Assembly (NCBI RefSeq): GCF_000620645.1
Contig: NZ_JIAV01000002.1
Span: 62,001 to 126,000, forward strand
Direction of reading: 5' to 3'
Source of the DNA: Nocardioides sp. URHA0032
GTDB lineage: Bacteria; Actinomycetota; Actinomycetes; Propionibacteriales; Nocardioidaceae
DNA: 64,000 bases
Made by a program: the position numbers and the translations under genes
Shown here: piece by piece, positions 1-11,583 of the stretch
How positions within the stretch are numbered: the first letter of the stretch is position 1
How the letters are laid out: each line of letters begins with the position of its first letter
The notes under the pieces: model-generated
What the model was told of the DNA's origin: nothing
Databases searched by the model: none
What the model saw: the letters and a program-made list of their open reading frames with translations, nothing else

Positions 1-2687
<2,687 letters not shown>

Positions 2688-2696
2688 GGTTGGACA

Positions 2697-2702
2697 TAGG
2701 AT
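2697..2702 (+). promoter_or_regulatory. Leaderless -10 hexamer TAGGAT
   Basis: TAGGAT ends 7 nt before the ATG at 2710 and no Shine-Dalgarno sequence lies between. This is the usual arrangement of leaderless actinobacterial promoters. Similar hexamers precede the starts at 3366 (CAGACT), 5737 (CAGGAT), 9600 (TACCCT), 12845 (TACGAT), 16132 (TAGGGT), 19761 (TAGCCT) and, on the minus strand, 59599 (TACCTT). Confidence 0.5.
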
Positions 2703-2709
2703 CGCCGCC

Positions 2710-3333
2710 ATGGTCATCAGTGACGCCCACAAGCTGCTGTTCGTGCACGTGCAGAAGACGGGTGGATCGACCATCGACAACCGCTTCGACGAGGTGCTGC
2801 AAGACACCCGCCACGTGACCGGCCTCGACCGGCACGCGACGCTCGGCCAGATCCTGGCCGCCGAGCCCGACCTCGCGGCGTACTGGACCGTCGGCTTCGT
2901 GCGGAACCCGTGGGCCCGGATGCTGTCCTGGTTCCGGATGGTCGAGCGCTTCAAGGATCGCGCCGAGAAGGGCCGCCGCGGCGCCGACGCGTTCCTGAAG
3001 AAGAACCAGTTCATCAAGGGTGTCGCCGACGCGTGCCCCGACTTCGAGACCTTCGTGATGAAGGGACCCGAGCAGTGGGCGCGGCTGCGCACCCCCCAGA
3101 TCCGCTACCTCACCAGCAAGACCCGGCGGGCCGACTTCATCGGCCGTCAGGAGTCGCTCGAGGCGGACCTGCGCGCGATCCTCGCCCGGCTGGAGCTGCC
3201 GTGGGAGCCGTTGCAGAGCGTGAACGTCGACAAGCGCCGCCCGGACTACCGCGAGGTCTACACGGACCCGATGCGGCGCCGCGTCGAGGACCTGTTCGCG
3301 AAGGACATCGCGGCGTTCGACTACTCGTTCTGA
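2710..3333 (+). CDS. Sulfotransferase family 2 domain protein
   Basis: 207 residues. The N-terminal strand-loop-helix 'FVHVQKTGGSTI' (residues ~10-21) is the 5'-phosphosulfate-binding loop of PAPS-dependent sulfotransferases, and 'VGFVRNPWARMLSWF' (~63-77) is the 3'-phosphate motif with its Arg and Ser. Family members transfer sulfate from PAPS to carbohydrate or other hydroxyl acceptors; the acceptor here is unknown. It is short for the family but both PAPS motifs are intact. The ATG is chosen because a TAGGAT hexamer lies 7 nt upstream (leaderless). The next gene begins 32 bp after the stop. Confidence 0.85.
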   Translation: MVISDAHKLLFVHVQKTGGSTIDNRFDEVLQDTRHVTGLDRHATLGQILAAEPDLAAYWTVGFVRNPWARMLSWFRMVERFKDRAEKGRRGADAFLKKNQFIKGVADACPDFETFVMKGPEQWARLRTPQIRYLTSKTRRADFIGRQESLEADLRAILARLELPWEPLQSVNVDKRRPDYREVYTDPMRRRVEDLFAKDIAAFDYSF

Positions 3334-3365
3334 CCCCGTCCCACCTGCGTGACAGACTGACCGGC

Positions 3366-3926
3366 ATGCGGAGCAGCACCCCCGAGCTCAGGGACGCCAT
3401 CAACCGGACCGGGTACTACCCGGACGTCGTCGCCGACGGTGTCGAGTCCGCCGTGGCCGGCGAGAGCGTGGTGTCGTTCTTCGTCCACCACGAGCCGACG
3501 TTCGATCGCGACGAGGTGCGGCGGCACCTGTCCGTGGTCGTGCTGACCCCCACCCGCCTGATCCTGGCCCACACCGACGAGCACGAGGGCGACGACCTGC
3601 TGCCCGAGCCGTACACGTCGACGTCCACCGAGGCGATCCGGCTCTCCTCGGTGAAGTCCGTGGTCGTGACCCGGATGATCGCCAACCCGGCGTCCGGCCC
3701 GAGCCGCCCGGCCGAGGCGGTCGTGACCATCGGCTGGGGCGGCGTGAGCCGGGTCGACCTCGAGCCCGCCGGCTGCTCGGACCCGGAGTGCGACGCCGAC
3801 CACGGCTACACCGGGGTGCTCGCCTCCGACGACTTCTCGCTGCGGGTCTCGGCCGCGGCCGACGGCACCGAGGCCGTCGACCGGCTGCTCGCGTTCGCTG
3901 AGTCCCTGTCCGCCCGGACGCAGTGA
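3366..3926 (+). CDS. DUF5998 family protein
   Basis: 186 residues, soluble, without signal peptide or membrane segment. It matches the actinobacterial DUF5998 family, which typically sits beside an alkaline-phosphatase-superfamily gene, as here (next start 4 bp downstream). The sequence contains a 'VVLTPTRLILAHTDEH' strand pair that resembles a PH-like fold, and a Cys-containing loop near residue 140 ('CSDPECDADHG') that could be structural or bind metal; both readings are inference. The ATG follows a CAGACT hexamer by 7 nt. The open frame continues far upstream, but that part overlaps the sulfotransferase and is not used. Confidence 0.8.
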   Translation: MRSSTPELRDAINRTGYYPDVVADGVESAVAGESVVSFFVHHEPTFDRDEVRRHLSVVVLTPTRLILAHTDEHEGDDLLPEPYTSTSTEAIRLSSVKSVVVTRMIANPASGPSRPAEAVVTIGWGGVSRVDLEPAGCSDPECDADHGYTGVLASDDFSLRVSAAADGTEAVDRLLAFAESLSARTQ

Positions 3927-3930
3927 CCTG

Positions 3931-5040
3931 GTGTCGGAGTTCCTGGAACCGGCGTACGGCCAGCGCTCCCTGGGGGACGTCGTGCCTGCGGTCGGCGCCG
4001 CGCTCGGGTTCCTGGAGCCGGCCGGGCTCGAGCTGCCGACGGGCTCGGCGTACGTCGTGTTCCTGGTCGACGGCCTGGGCGCCCGGCTGCTCGAGCGGTA
4101 CGCGCATGCCGCGCCGTTCCTCGCCTCCCAGCTGACGGCGTCGTCGGTCGCGACCGCCGGGGTCCCGTCGACGACGGCGACCAGCCTGACCTCGTTCGGC
4201 ACCGGGCTCACGCCCGGCACGCACGGGCTCGTGGGGTTCACCTCGCGGGTGCCGGGCACCGGCAAGCTGCTCAACGCGCTGTTGTGGGACAAGGACGTCG
4301 ACCCGGTCGAGTGGCAGCCGCACCCGACGGCGTTCACGCGGCTGCGGGAGCTGGGTGCGACGGTCACCGTGGTGAACAAGCGCGAGTTCGCGCGGTCCGG
4401 CCTCACGGTCGCGGCGCACCGCGGCGCGGAGTACGTCGGCGCCGACAAGGTCGGTGAGCGGATCGCGGCCGCCGTCGCGGCGTCAGGGGAGCGCGGCTCG
4501 CTGACCTACCTCTACGACGGCGACCTCGATTGGACGGGCCACCGCTACGGCGTCGCGTCGCGGCAGTGGCTCCAGCAGCTCGCGATGGTCGACGCCGAGG
4601 CCGAGCAGCTCCGCGAGGCGCTGCCGCCCTCGGTGCGGCTGGTCGTCGTCGCGGACCACGGGATGGTCGACTCACCGACGGAGAGCCGGATCGACGTCGA
4701 CGAGCACCCCGACCTGCGCGACGGTGTCGCGCTGCTGGGCGGCGAGGCACGGTTCCGCCACCTCTACTGCCCGCGCGGCGCGGTCGAGGACGTGGTCGCC
4801 ACCTGGCGCGCGTTCCTCGGCACCCGGGCCGACGTGCTGACGCGCGACGAGGTGATCGGCCGCGGCTGGTTCGGCCCGGTCGCCCCCGCCGTGCTCCCGA
4901 GGATCGGCGACGTGGTCGTCGCCTGCCACGGCGACGTGGCCGTCCTCTCCACCGCCGACTTCCCCTACGAGGCCACGCTGGTCGGCCTGCACGGCTCGCT
5001 CACCCCGGACGAGATGGTGATCCCGCTGCTGGTGAGCTGA
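3931..5040 (+). CDS. Nucleotide pyrophosphatase/phosphodiesterase, alkaline-phosphatase superfamily
   Basis: 369 residues, GTG start 4 bp after the DUF5998 stop, so probably co-transcribed. The metal-binding scaffold of the superfamily is visible: 'FLVDGLGARLL' (first Asp, ~residue 48), the nucleophile region 'PSTTATSLTSFGTGL' with Thr/Ser near residue 80, 'DLDWTGHRYG' and 'VVADHGMVDSP' (Asp-His pair, ~residue 245), and a C-terminal His ('VGLHGSLTPDE'). Members hydrolyse phosphodiester or pyrophosphate bonds of nucleotides or lipids. There is no signal peptide, so a cytoplasmic substrate is likely. Confidence 0.85.
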   Translation: MSEFLEPAYGQRSLGDVVPAVGAALGFLEPAGLELPTGSAYVVFLVDGLGARLLERYAHAAPFLASQLTASSVATAGVPSTTATSLTSFGTGLTPGTHGLVGFTSRVPGTGKLLNALLWDKDVDPVEWQPHPTAFTRLRELGATVTVVNKREFARSGLTVAAHRGAEYVGADKVGERIAAAVAASGERGSLTYLYDGDLDWTGHRYGVASRQWLQQLAMVDAEAEQLREALPPSVRLVVVADHGMVDSPTESRIDVDEHPDLRDGVALLGGEARFRHLYCPRGAVEDVVATWRAFLGTRADVLTRDEVIGRGWFGPVAPAVLPRIGDVVVACHGDVAVLSTADFPYEATLVGLHGSLTPDEMVIPLLVS

Positions 5041-5045
5041 CCGGA

Positions 5046-5699
5046 CTACCCGAAGGGGAGGGGCTCCGGCGCGAGGGAGACCGCCTTGGCGCGGGCGGCG
5101 GTGAGCCGCCGCCGGTGGTGCTGGCGGCAGAGCACCTCGTAGGCCACGTCGGCGGGCGGCTGGTCGATCGCCTCGACGTCGCCGACGACGATCACCTCAC
5201 CCTCGACCACCATCACGCCGTTCTCGGTCCGGGCGTTGTGGGTCGCGCGCTTGCCGCACCAGCACAGCGCCTCGACCTGGAGCACGTTCATCCGGTCGGC
5301 GAGCTCGACCAGCCGGGCGCTGCCCTCGAACAGCTCGGTGCGGAAGTCGGTGAGGATGCCGAACGCGAACACGTCGATCTGGAGCTCGTCGACGATCTTC
5401 GCGAGCTGGTCGATCTGGACACGGGTGTAGAACTGCGCCTCGTCGCAGACCAGGTAGTCGATCCGGCCGCCCTGGGTCAGCGAGTCCACGACGTACCGCC
5501 AGAAGTCGAAGTCGCGCGCCACCTCGAGGGCGTCGTGGGTCAGCCCGAGCCGGCTGGAGAGCTTGGCCTGGCCGGCCCGGTCGTGGGTGGTGAAGAGCCG
5601 GCCGACCCGGGCCCGGGCGGCGTGGTTGTGGTTCGTCTGGAGCGCCAGCGTGCTCTTGCCGGAGTCCATGGTGCCGGTGAAGAAGTGCAGTTCAGCCAC
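5046..5699 (-). CDS. tdk: Thymidine kinase
   Basis: 217 residues. ATP-dependent phosphorylation of thymidine in the salvage pathway. The Walker A loop 'GTMDSGKST' lies at residues ~8-16, the Walker B-like segment 'VCDEAQF' carries the catalytic Glu, and a zinc site is suggested by 'CWCGKRA' plus the later 'CRQHH'. Length is normal for type II thymidine kinases. The GTG at 5699 ('VAELHFFTG') is preferred to the upstream in-frame ATG because it matches the family start and leaves room for the divergent sulfurtransferase promoter. The gene converges on the phosphodiesterase gene with only 5 bp between the stops. Confidence 0.93.
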   Translation of the reverse strand: MAELHFFTGTMDSGKSTLALQTNHNHAARARVGRLFTTHDRAGQAKLSSRLGLTHDALEVARDFDFWRYVVDSLTQGGRIDYLVCDEAQFYTRVQIDQLAKIVDELQIDVFAFGILTDFRTELFEGSARLVELADRMNVLQVEALCWCGKRATHNARTENGVMVVEGEVIVVGDVEAIDQPPADVAYEVLCRQHHRRRLTAARAKAVSLAPEPLPFG

Positions 5700-5736
5700 G
5701 AGCCGGGATCCTTTCACGGTCCGGCAGGATGGGCGC

Positions 5737-6549
5737 ATGCCGACACCCCTCATCTCCGCCGCGGAGCTGCACGAGCGGCTCGGATCGGTGACCGTCCTGG
5801 ACGTCCACTACCGGACGGGTGGCCCCGGCGGCCGCGCCGAGCACGAGAAGGGGCACGTCCCGAGCGCTGTCTACGTCGACCTGGACACCGAGCTCGCCGG
5901 ACCCCCGGGCGCGGGCGGCCGGCACCCGCTCCCGGAGACCGCGGTCTTCGAGATCGCGATGCGGAGGGCCGGCGTGCGTGCCGACCGGCCCGTGGTCGTG
6001 TACGACGACTGGTCCGGGCTCGCCGCCGGCCGCGCGTGGTGGCTGCTGCGCTACCACGGCCACGACGACGTGCGCGTCCTCGACGGCGGCTGGCCCGCGT
6101 GGGTGGAGGCCGGCGGAGCGGTGCACACCGGGACGACGCTGCCCGGTCGGGGAGACTTCGTCGCCCGGCCCGGCCGGCTGCCGGTGGTCGAGGCGGACGA
6201 GGTGCTCGGCGTACCGGTGCTGGTGGACGCGCGGGCGCCGGAGCGGTACCGCGGCGAGGTCGAGCCGATCGACGCGGTGGCCGGGCACATCCCGGGAGCG
6301 GTCAACGTGCCCACCACCACGAACCTGCGGGCCGACGGGCGGTTCCGCTCGGTCGACGAGATCCGCGCGCTGTACGCCGCCGCCGGCGTGACGGGCGACG
6401 AGGCCGTGGCCGTCTACTGCGGCTCGGGCGTCACCGCGGTGCACGACATCATCGCGCTGGAGCTGGCCGGGATCCCGGCGGCGCTCTACCCCGGCAGCTG
6501 GTCGGGCTGGATCGCCGACCCCGACCGGCCTACCAGTGGACGCCCTTGA
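5737..6549 (+). CDS. sseA: Thiosulfate/3-mercaptopyruvate sulfurtransferase (two rhodanese domains)
   Basis: 270 residues, two tandem rhodanese domains. The first (1-~145) is the inactive structural domain ('DDWSGLAAGRAWWLLRYHG'); the second carries the active-site loop 'YCGSGVTA' near residue 228, whose Cys forms the persulfide. The 'CGSGVTA' loop is typical of mercaptopyruvate sulfurtransferases. Start chosen at the ATG preceded by CAGGAT with a 6-nt spacer (leaderless, divergent from tdk). The last 20 bp overlap the end of the convergent reductase gene. Confidence 0.9.
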   Translation: MPTPLISAAELHERLGSVTVLDVHYRTGGPGGRAEHEKGHVPSAVYVDLDTELAGPPGAGGRHPLPETAVFEIAMRRAGVRADRPVVVYDDWSGLAAGRAWWLLRYHGHDDVRVLDGGWPAWVEAGGAVHTGTTLPGRGDFVARPGRLPVVEADEVLGVPVLVDARAPERYRGEVEPIDAVAGHIPGAVNVPTTTNLRADGRFRSVDEIRALYAAAGVTGDEAVAVYCGSGVTAVHDIIALELAGIPAALYPGSWSGWIADPDRPTSGRP

Positions 6550-8524
6550 ACACCTTCGCGAGCATGATCTGCTCGGACTCGCGGGTGCCGCCGGCCGGGA
6601 GCTCGCCCTTGGCCGCGGCCGAGTCCGGGAACACGTGGTAGGCCATGTTCAGCACCCGGAACGCGAGCTTCGGGGTCAGCGTGTGGGCCACCGCACCCGC
6701 GTTGCCGAGCAGGGTGTTGATCTCGTGCGGGCGGTCGACCATCGCGTCGATCACCAGGTCCGCGGCCTGCGCCGGTGAGATCGTCGGGAACTTGTCGTAG
6801 AGCTTGGTCGGCGCGATCATCGGCGTCCGCACCAACGGCATGTGGATGTTGGTGAACGTGATGCCGTCGCCGACCAGTTCGGAGGCGACCACGTTGCTCC
6901 ACGAGTCGAGCGCCGACTTGGAGGCGACGTACGCCGAGAACCGGGGCGGGTTGGTCTGCACGCCGATCGAGGAGATGTTCACGATGTGCCCGCGCTTCTG
7001 CGCGCGCATCGCCGGGACCAGGCCCATCACCAGCCGGATCGCGCCGAAGTAGTTGAGCTGCATGGTGCGCTCGAAGTCGTGGAAGCGGTCCTGCGAGAGC
7101 CGCAGCGACCGGCGGATCGAGCGGCCGGCGTTGTTGACGACGAAGTCGACCGACGGCAGCTCGGCGGTCAGCGTCTCGCAGAGCGCGTCGATGGCCTCGA
7201 GGTCGGATAGGTCGCACGGCTGGACGACGGCCTGCCCGCCGCGCTGCTCGATCAGGTCGCGCAGCTCGTCGAGCTTCTCCTTGCCGCGCGCGACGAGCAC
7301 GGGGGTGCCGCCTGCCTGGGCCACCTTCAGGGCGGTGACCTTGCCGATCCCGGAGGAGGCGCCGGTGACCACGACGTACTTGCCGGTGAGCTTCTCCCGC
7401 ACCCGGGGGTCCCGGGCGATGGAGTCGTCGAGGTGCTCCTCCCAGAACGTCCAGAGGTTGCGGGCATAGGAGTCGAGGTCGGGTACGCCGATGCCCGACC
7501 CGGCGAGCGCCTGCTCGGTGCGCCGGGAGTCGAACGTCGACTGGAAGGACGTGTGCGCCAGCACCTCGGCCGGGATGCCGACCCGACTGGTGGCGACGTC
7601 GAGGACCGACTGCACCAGCGGCTGACTGGCGAGCAGGTTGAGCGCACCGGCCGGCGTGAGGGCCCGCGGCACGAACCGCATCCGGCGGCGGTCGACCGGG
7701 GTCATGAAGCGCGGCGCGCCGGCCGCCGCGCAGAACGCGTTCAGCATGTCGTGCACCGGCTGCGGCTCCGGGTTGACGAGGTGGAACGCCTCGCCGTCGC
7801 GGTCCGGCAGGTGCGCGATGTGGTCCATCGCCGCGCTGACGTAGTCGACCGGCACCACGTTGGTGTCGCCGAGGTCGACGCCGACCAGCGGCAGCCACGC
7901 GGGCAGCCGGTCGCGCATCGCCTTGATGATCTCGAAGAAGTAGTAGGGACCGTCGACCTTGTCCATCTCGCCGGTCTCGGAGGCCCCGACCACGATCGCG
8001 GGGCGGTACACCCGCCACGGGACGGTCGCCTCGGTGCGCACGATCCTCTCGGACTCGAACTTCGTGCGGTGGTACGCCGAGGGCAGGTGCTGCCCCTCGT
8101 CGAACATCGTCTCGTCGAACCGGCCCCGGTGCTCGCCGGCGGCGGCCACGGACGAGACCTGGTGGAAGCACCCGACCTGCAGGGCCTCGGCCAGGGCGAG
8201 CGCGTTGCGGGTGCCGCCGACGTTCAGGGCCTCGTTGGTCTCCTCGTCGGCGGTCATGTCGTAGATCGCCGCGACGTGGAAGAAGTGGTCGATGCCGCCG
8301 CGGTGCTCTGCGACCCAGGCGGGGTCCACGCCGAGGGCGTCGGTGGCCAGGTCGCCGACGACGGGGACGACCCGGTCGGTGCCCCAGCGCGCCGCCAGCG
8401 CCTGCATCCGCGGCAGCGACGACTCGCGCACCAGCACGAAGATCTGACCGTCGCGGTGGTCGATCAGCTCACGGACCAGGTGCCGGCCGATGAAGCCGGT
8501 CGCGCCGGTGACGAAGTACGACAT
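6530..8524 (-). CDS. Bifunctional SDR protein: extended-SDR acyl-CoA reductase domain plus classical SDR domain
   Basis: 664 residues with two Rossmann domains. Residues 1-~360 form an extended SDR / NAD-binding-4 fatty acyl-CoA reductase-like module ('VTGATGFIGRHLV', catalytic 'YHRTKFE'). Residues ~380-664 form a classical SDR ('VVVTGASSGIGK', 'NNAG', 'YVASKSALDSW'). The architecture matches mycobacterial AcrA1-type acyl-CoA reductases (Rv3391 type) that make fatty aldehydes or alcohols for wax or surface lipids. Both domains keep their Tyr-x-x-x-Lys pairs, so both may be active. Product specificity is inference from the family. Confidence 0.87.
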   Translation of the reverse strand: MSYFVTGATGFIGRHLVRELIDHRDGQIFVLVRESSLPRMQALAARWGTDRVVPVVGDLATDALGVDPAWVAEHRGGIDHFFHVAAIYDMTADEETNEALNVGGTRNALALAEALQVGCFHQVSSVAAAGEHRGRFDETMFDEGQHLPSAYHRTKFESERIVRTEATVPWRVYRPAIVVGASETGEMDKVDGPYYFFEIIKAMRDRLPAWLPLVGVDLGDTNVVPVDYVSAAMDHIAHLPDRDGEAFHLVNPEPQPVHDMLNAFCAAAGAPRFMTPVDRRRMRFVPRALTPAGALNLLASQPLVQSVLDVATSRVGIPAEVLAHTSFQSTFDSRRTEQALAGSGIGVPDLDSYARNLWTFWEEHLDDSIARDPRVREKLTGKYVVVTGASSGIGKVTALKVAQAGGTPVLVARGKEKLDELRDLIEQRGGQAVVQPCDLSDLEAIDALCETLTAELPSVDFVVNNAGRSIRRSLRLSQDRFHDFERTMQLNYFGAIRLVMGLVPAMRAQKRGHIVNISSIGVQTNPPRFSAYVASKSALDSWSNVVASELVGDGITFTNIHMPLVRTPMIAPTKLYDKFPTISPAQAADLVIDAMVDRPHEINTLLGNAGAVAHTLTPKLAFRVLNMAYHVFPDSAAAKGELPAGGTRESEQIMLAKVFKGVHW

Positions 8525-8556
8525 GGGGGGACGCTACCCGCAGGTAGACCCCCGGG

Positions 8557-9480
8557 TCACTCCGTCCCGCCACCGCCGAACATGATCTCGTCCCAGCTCG
8601 GCACCGAGGCTCGACCGCGGGTCTTCTTGACCGCGCGGCGGGCGGGCGGCTCGTCCTGGTGGTCCGGTTCGCGCTCCGGGTCGTGGAGATCGTCCTCCGC
8701 GGCGGCCTCCTCGGCCTCCTCGCGCAGGTCCGACTGCTGCCGCTCGAGCTCCGGCTCGGCCGGCGGCTCGGCGTCGAGGAACGCCTCGACCGGCTGCTCG
8801 GAGACCAGGTCGATCGCGTCGTCCCCGAGGGGGAGCTCGTCGTCGCCGACCGTGCTCAGCCGGCGCTGGCGGGCCTGGCGGAGGTCGTCGCGCGCCTCGG
8901 GCGCGGCGGCCACGGCCTCGCCGACCAGCCAGCGAGCGTCCTCGTTGTCGAGGGTCACGTAGTTGCCGGGGGCGTCGAAGGTGAGCTCCGCGGTGCCGCT
9001 GCGCTCGGCGGTGGAGTAGCGGCCGACCAGCGACCAGCGGCCGTCCTCGCGGCGCCAGGCGTCCCACTCGACGGTCTCGGGGTCGACGTTCAGCGCCCGG
9101 AGGTGGCTGGCCACGGCGTCGCCGAGGGTGCGGGCGCCGTGCGGGGCCGACCCCTCGCCGCGGCGTACCGAGGACCGCTGGGCGCGCTCGGCGACGTGCT
9201 GGCGCTCGGCCATCACGGGCGCGGCGAACGCCATGATCTTGTCCACGGACGTCTGGGCTGCCTGTGCCACCGCCTCGGGACTCTCGCCCGCGCGGATGCG
9301 CGCCTGGATGTCACGGGGCCGGAGGGCACTGTCCATCTTGTTCTCCAATCGGCGGGACTCGCCGCGGGTGGCGGACCGGAGACGCTCGTCGAGGTCGACG
9401 GTGTGCTCGGTCCCGTCCTCGTCGACCAGGCGCAGGCGCTTCCCGTCGTCGCTCACTCCAGCGAGCGTCAGGTGCGCCAT
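8557..9480 (-). CDS. sepH: Septation protein SepH
   Basis: 307 residues. The N-terminal ~200 residues contain the conserved DUF3071 domain with a helix-turn-helix-like part ('LRPRDIQARIRAGESPEAVAQAA', here read in overlapping pieces, residues ~52-75), typical of SepH, an actinobacterial FtsZ partner that stimulates Z-ring assembly. The C-terminal ~100 residues are a low-complexity acidic linker rich in E, D, P and A, also normal for the family. The start is the ATG at 9480. It is the only cell-division gene in the window. Confidence 0.9.
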   Translation of the reverse strand: MAHLTLAGVSDDGKRLRLVDEDGTEHTVDLDERLRSATRGESRRLENKMDSALRPRDIQARIRAGESPEAVAQAAQTSVDKIMAFAAPVMAERQHVAERAQRSSVRRGEGSAPHGARTLGDAVASHLRALNVDPETVEWDAWRREDGRWSLVGRYSTAERSGTAELTFDAPGNYVTLDNEDARWLVGEAVAAAPEARDDLRQARQRRLSTVGDDELPLGDDAIDLVSEQPVEAFLDAEPPAEPELERQQSDLREEAEEAAAEDDLHDPEREPDHQDEPPARRAVKKTRGRASVPSWDEIMFGGGGTE

Positions 9481-9599
9481 GGTGGGTCGTGCTCCTGTCC
9501 CATCGTGCGAGGTACGTCTTCGGTGCGCCGAGCCTACGCCAGCGGGGGCGCCGGAGCCGGGAGCGTCGCCGCGTGGCTCGGGACACGTACCCTCCTGTC

Positions 9600-10235
9600 G
9601 TGTCGACCTCCGAGCCCAGCGCGATCCTGGTCGTCTTCGACCTGGTGGGCATCTTCGTGTTCGCGATCTCCGGCGCCCTGGTCGCGGTCCGGAAGGGCCT
9701 CGACGTGTTCGGCGTCCTCGTCCTGGCGGGTACGACGGGCCTCGGCGGTGGCTTCCTCCGTGACGTGCTCATCGACGCGACGCCGCCGGCCGCGCTCGCC
9801 GACTGGCGCTACCTCGTGGTGCCCGTCGCCGCGGGCCTGCTGGCGTTCTTCTACCACCCGGTCCTCGGCCGGGTGGAGCGCTCGGTCAACGTGCTCGACG
9901 CGTTCGGGCTCGGGCTGTTCTGCGTCACCGGCGCGCTCAAGGCGCTCGACTACGGGCTGGGCGTCGTGCCCGCCGCGCTGATGGGCATGGTCACCGGCAT
10001 CGGCGGCGGCATGCTCCGCGACCTGCTGGCCGGCCGGGTCCCGGCCGTCTTCCGCGGCGAGCTCTACGCCACGCCTGCGCTCGCCGGCGCGGTCGTCGTC
10101 GTGGCGGGCGCGCACACCGACCTGCCGACGTTCGTCATCGCGTTCGCCGGCGGCGGGCTCTGCGTGGGCTGGCGGCTGCTCGCGCTCTGGCGGCACTGGC
10201 AGGCGCCCGTGCCCACCGGTCCCGCCTCGGTCTGA
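9600..10235 (+). CDS. TRIC-family trimeric intracellular cation channel (YicG/UPF0126-like)
   Basis: 211 residues with about seven hydrophobic segments in two repeats. Each repeat has the glycine-rich helix break typical of TRIC channels: 'TTGLGGGFLRDVL' (~residues 45-57) and 'VTGIGGGMLRDLL' (~131-143). Members conduct K+ and other monovalent cations across the cytoplasmic membrane. The GTG start is preceded by TACCCT with a 6-nt spacer. The stop codon is followed after 1 bp by a 44-bp perfect palindrome. Confidence 0.88.
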   Translation: MSTSEPSAILVVFDLVGIFVFAISGALVAVRKGLDVFGVLVLAGTTGLGGGFLRDVLIDATPPAALADWRYLVVPVAAGLLAFFYHPVLGRVERSVNVLDAFGLGLFCVTGALKALDYGLGVVPAALMGMVTGIGGGMLRDLLAGRVPAVFRGELYATPALAGAVVVVAGAHTDLPTFVIAFAGGGLCVGWRLLALWRHWQAPVPTGPASV

Positions 10236-10236
10236 C

Positions 10237-10280
10237 CGCCGAGTCGGCGCAGTCTCAGCTGAGACTGCGCCGACTCGGCG
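10237..10280. repeat. 44-bp perfect palindrome, copy 1 of a dispersed element
   Basis: Two 22-nt arms meet without a loop at the centre (AGTCTCAG|CTGAGACT). The outer parts GCCGAGTCGGC and GCCGACTCGGC are themselves odd palindromes, so a cruciform could form a three-part fold. It begins 2 nt after a stop codon and ends 2 bp before the stop codon of the convergent oxidase gene, where it can act as a bidirectional terminator. The same 42 central bases recur at 48880-48921. Confidence 0.85.
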
Positions 10281-10281
10281 C

Positions 10282-11583
10282 TCAGTCGCCGAGGACGCGG
10301 CGCAGGTAGGGATTGGCGAACACCCGGTCCGGGTCGAGCCGGTCGCGCAGCGCGAGGAAGTCTGCGAACCGCGGGTACGCCGGGGCGAGGTCGGCGGCGG
10401 TGCGGTCATGCACCTTGCCCCAGTGCGGGCGGCCGTCGTGGGCGCGCATGATCGGCTCGATCAGCCGGAAGTAGTCCCGGTGGTCGGCGTCGCGGTGCGT
10501 GTGGAAGGCCAGGTAGAAGGAGTCCCGGCCGAACGAGGTCGACATCGCGATGTCGTCGGCGGGGGTCACCCGGATCTCGACCGGGAAGGTGATCCGCAGG
10601 TCCGAGGCGTCCAGCGCGGCACGCGCCTCGCGGAGCGCGGCGAGGCCGGCCTCGCGCGGCACGGCGTACTCCATCTCCCGGAACACCACGGTTCTCGGCG
10701 AGGTGAACACCTTGTGCGCGACGTCGCTGTAGCTGCGTGCCGACAGCAGCCGGCTCGAGAGCTGGTTGAACGACGGGATGATCGAGGGGAGGGCGTTCGT
10801 GAGGTGGTTGAGCGCGCCGAACAGGGAGTTCGACAGGAACTCGTCGCCCCACCACTCGCGCAGCCTGGAGAGCGGCTCGACCTCGAGGTCGTCGAGCCGG
10901 TCGTTGGTCTTCACCATCAGCCGGTCGGTGTGGGGGAACCAGTACGTGTCGACGTGGTGGTGGGCCGCGACCCGCTCGTCGAAGCCGCCGAGCGCCTCGT
11001 CCCACGACATCGGGGTCTCGTTGGCCTCGAGCGCGAACAACGGCTCGACGCGGAACGTCAGCGTCGTCAGGACGCCGAGCGCGCCGAGCCCGACCCGGGC
11101 GAGCTCGAGCAGCTCCGGGTTCTCGGTCTCGGTCGCCCGGACCACCTCACCGGTGCCGGTGACCAGCTCGAGCCCGCAGACCTGCGCGGACAGCGACGCC
11201 GCGACGCCCCCGGTGCCGTGGGTGCCGGTCGAGATCGCACCGGCGAGCGTCTGCTCGGCGATGTCCCCCATGTTGTGGAGGCTGAGGCCCATCCCCTCGA
11301 GACGGGCGTTGAGCACCTTGAGCTGGGTGCCGGCCAGCGCGGTGACGGTCAGCGCCTCCCGGTCGACCGAGACGATGCCGCCCAGGTTCGTGGGCCGCAG
11401 CATCGTGTCCTCGGGCGCCGAGATCGCGGTGAAGCTGTGGCCTGTGCCGACCATCTTCACCGTGGAGCCCTCGGACCGGGCGCGCTCCACGGCCCCCACG
11501 ATCGCCGCCGTGTCGACGGGCTCCTCGACCCGGCTCGGCCGCGCCGTCTCCAGGCCCGACCAGTTCCGCCACGACTCAGTCAC
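10282..11583 (-). CDS. FAD-dependent sugar-1,4-lactone oxidase (D-arabinono/L-gulono-lactone oxidase family)
   Basis: 433 residues. N-terminal FAD-binding-4 domain with '[10 protein letters not shown]' (the GHS segment; its His binds FAD covalently in some homologues) and '[20 protein letters not shown]'. The C-terminal ALO domain ends in the family motif 'HWGKVHD' plus '[18 protein letters not shown]'. Members oxidise aldonolactones or alditols with O2 or an acceptor. The GTG start overlaps the last 8 bp of the upstream MFS gene, so translation is coupled, and that transporter may import the substrate. The substrate itself is not determined. Confidence 0.87.
   Translation of the reverse strand: MTESWRNWSGLETARPSRVEEPVDTAAIVGAVERARSEGSTVKMVGTGHSFTAISAPEDTMLRPTNLGGIVSVDREALTVTALAGTQLKVLNARLEGMGLSLHNMGDIAEQTLAGAISTGTHGTGGVAASLSAQVCGLELVTGTGEVVRATETENPELLELARVGLGALGVLTTLTFRVEPLFALEANETPMSWDEALGGFDERVAAHHHVDTYWFPHTDRLMVKTNDRLDDLEVEPLSRLREWWGDEFLSNSLFGALNHLTNALPSIIPSFNQLSSRLLSARSYSDVAHKVFTSPRTVVFREMEYAVPREAGLAALREARAALDASDLRITFPVEIRVTPADDIAMSTSFGRDSFYLAFHTHRDADHRDYFRLIEPIMRAHDGRPHWGKVHDRTAADLAPAYPRFADFLALRDRLDPDRVFANPYLRRVLGD

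Noticed and set aside
3321..4448. Minus-strand open frames over the DUF5998 and phosphodiesterase genes
   Set aside because: Shadows of real plus-strand genes; low-complexity composition without motifs.
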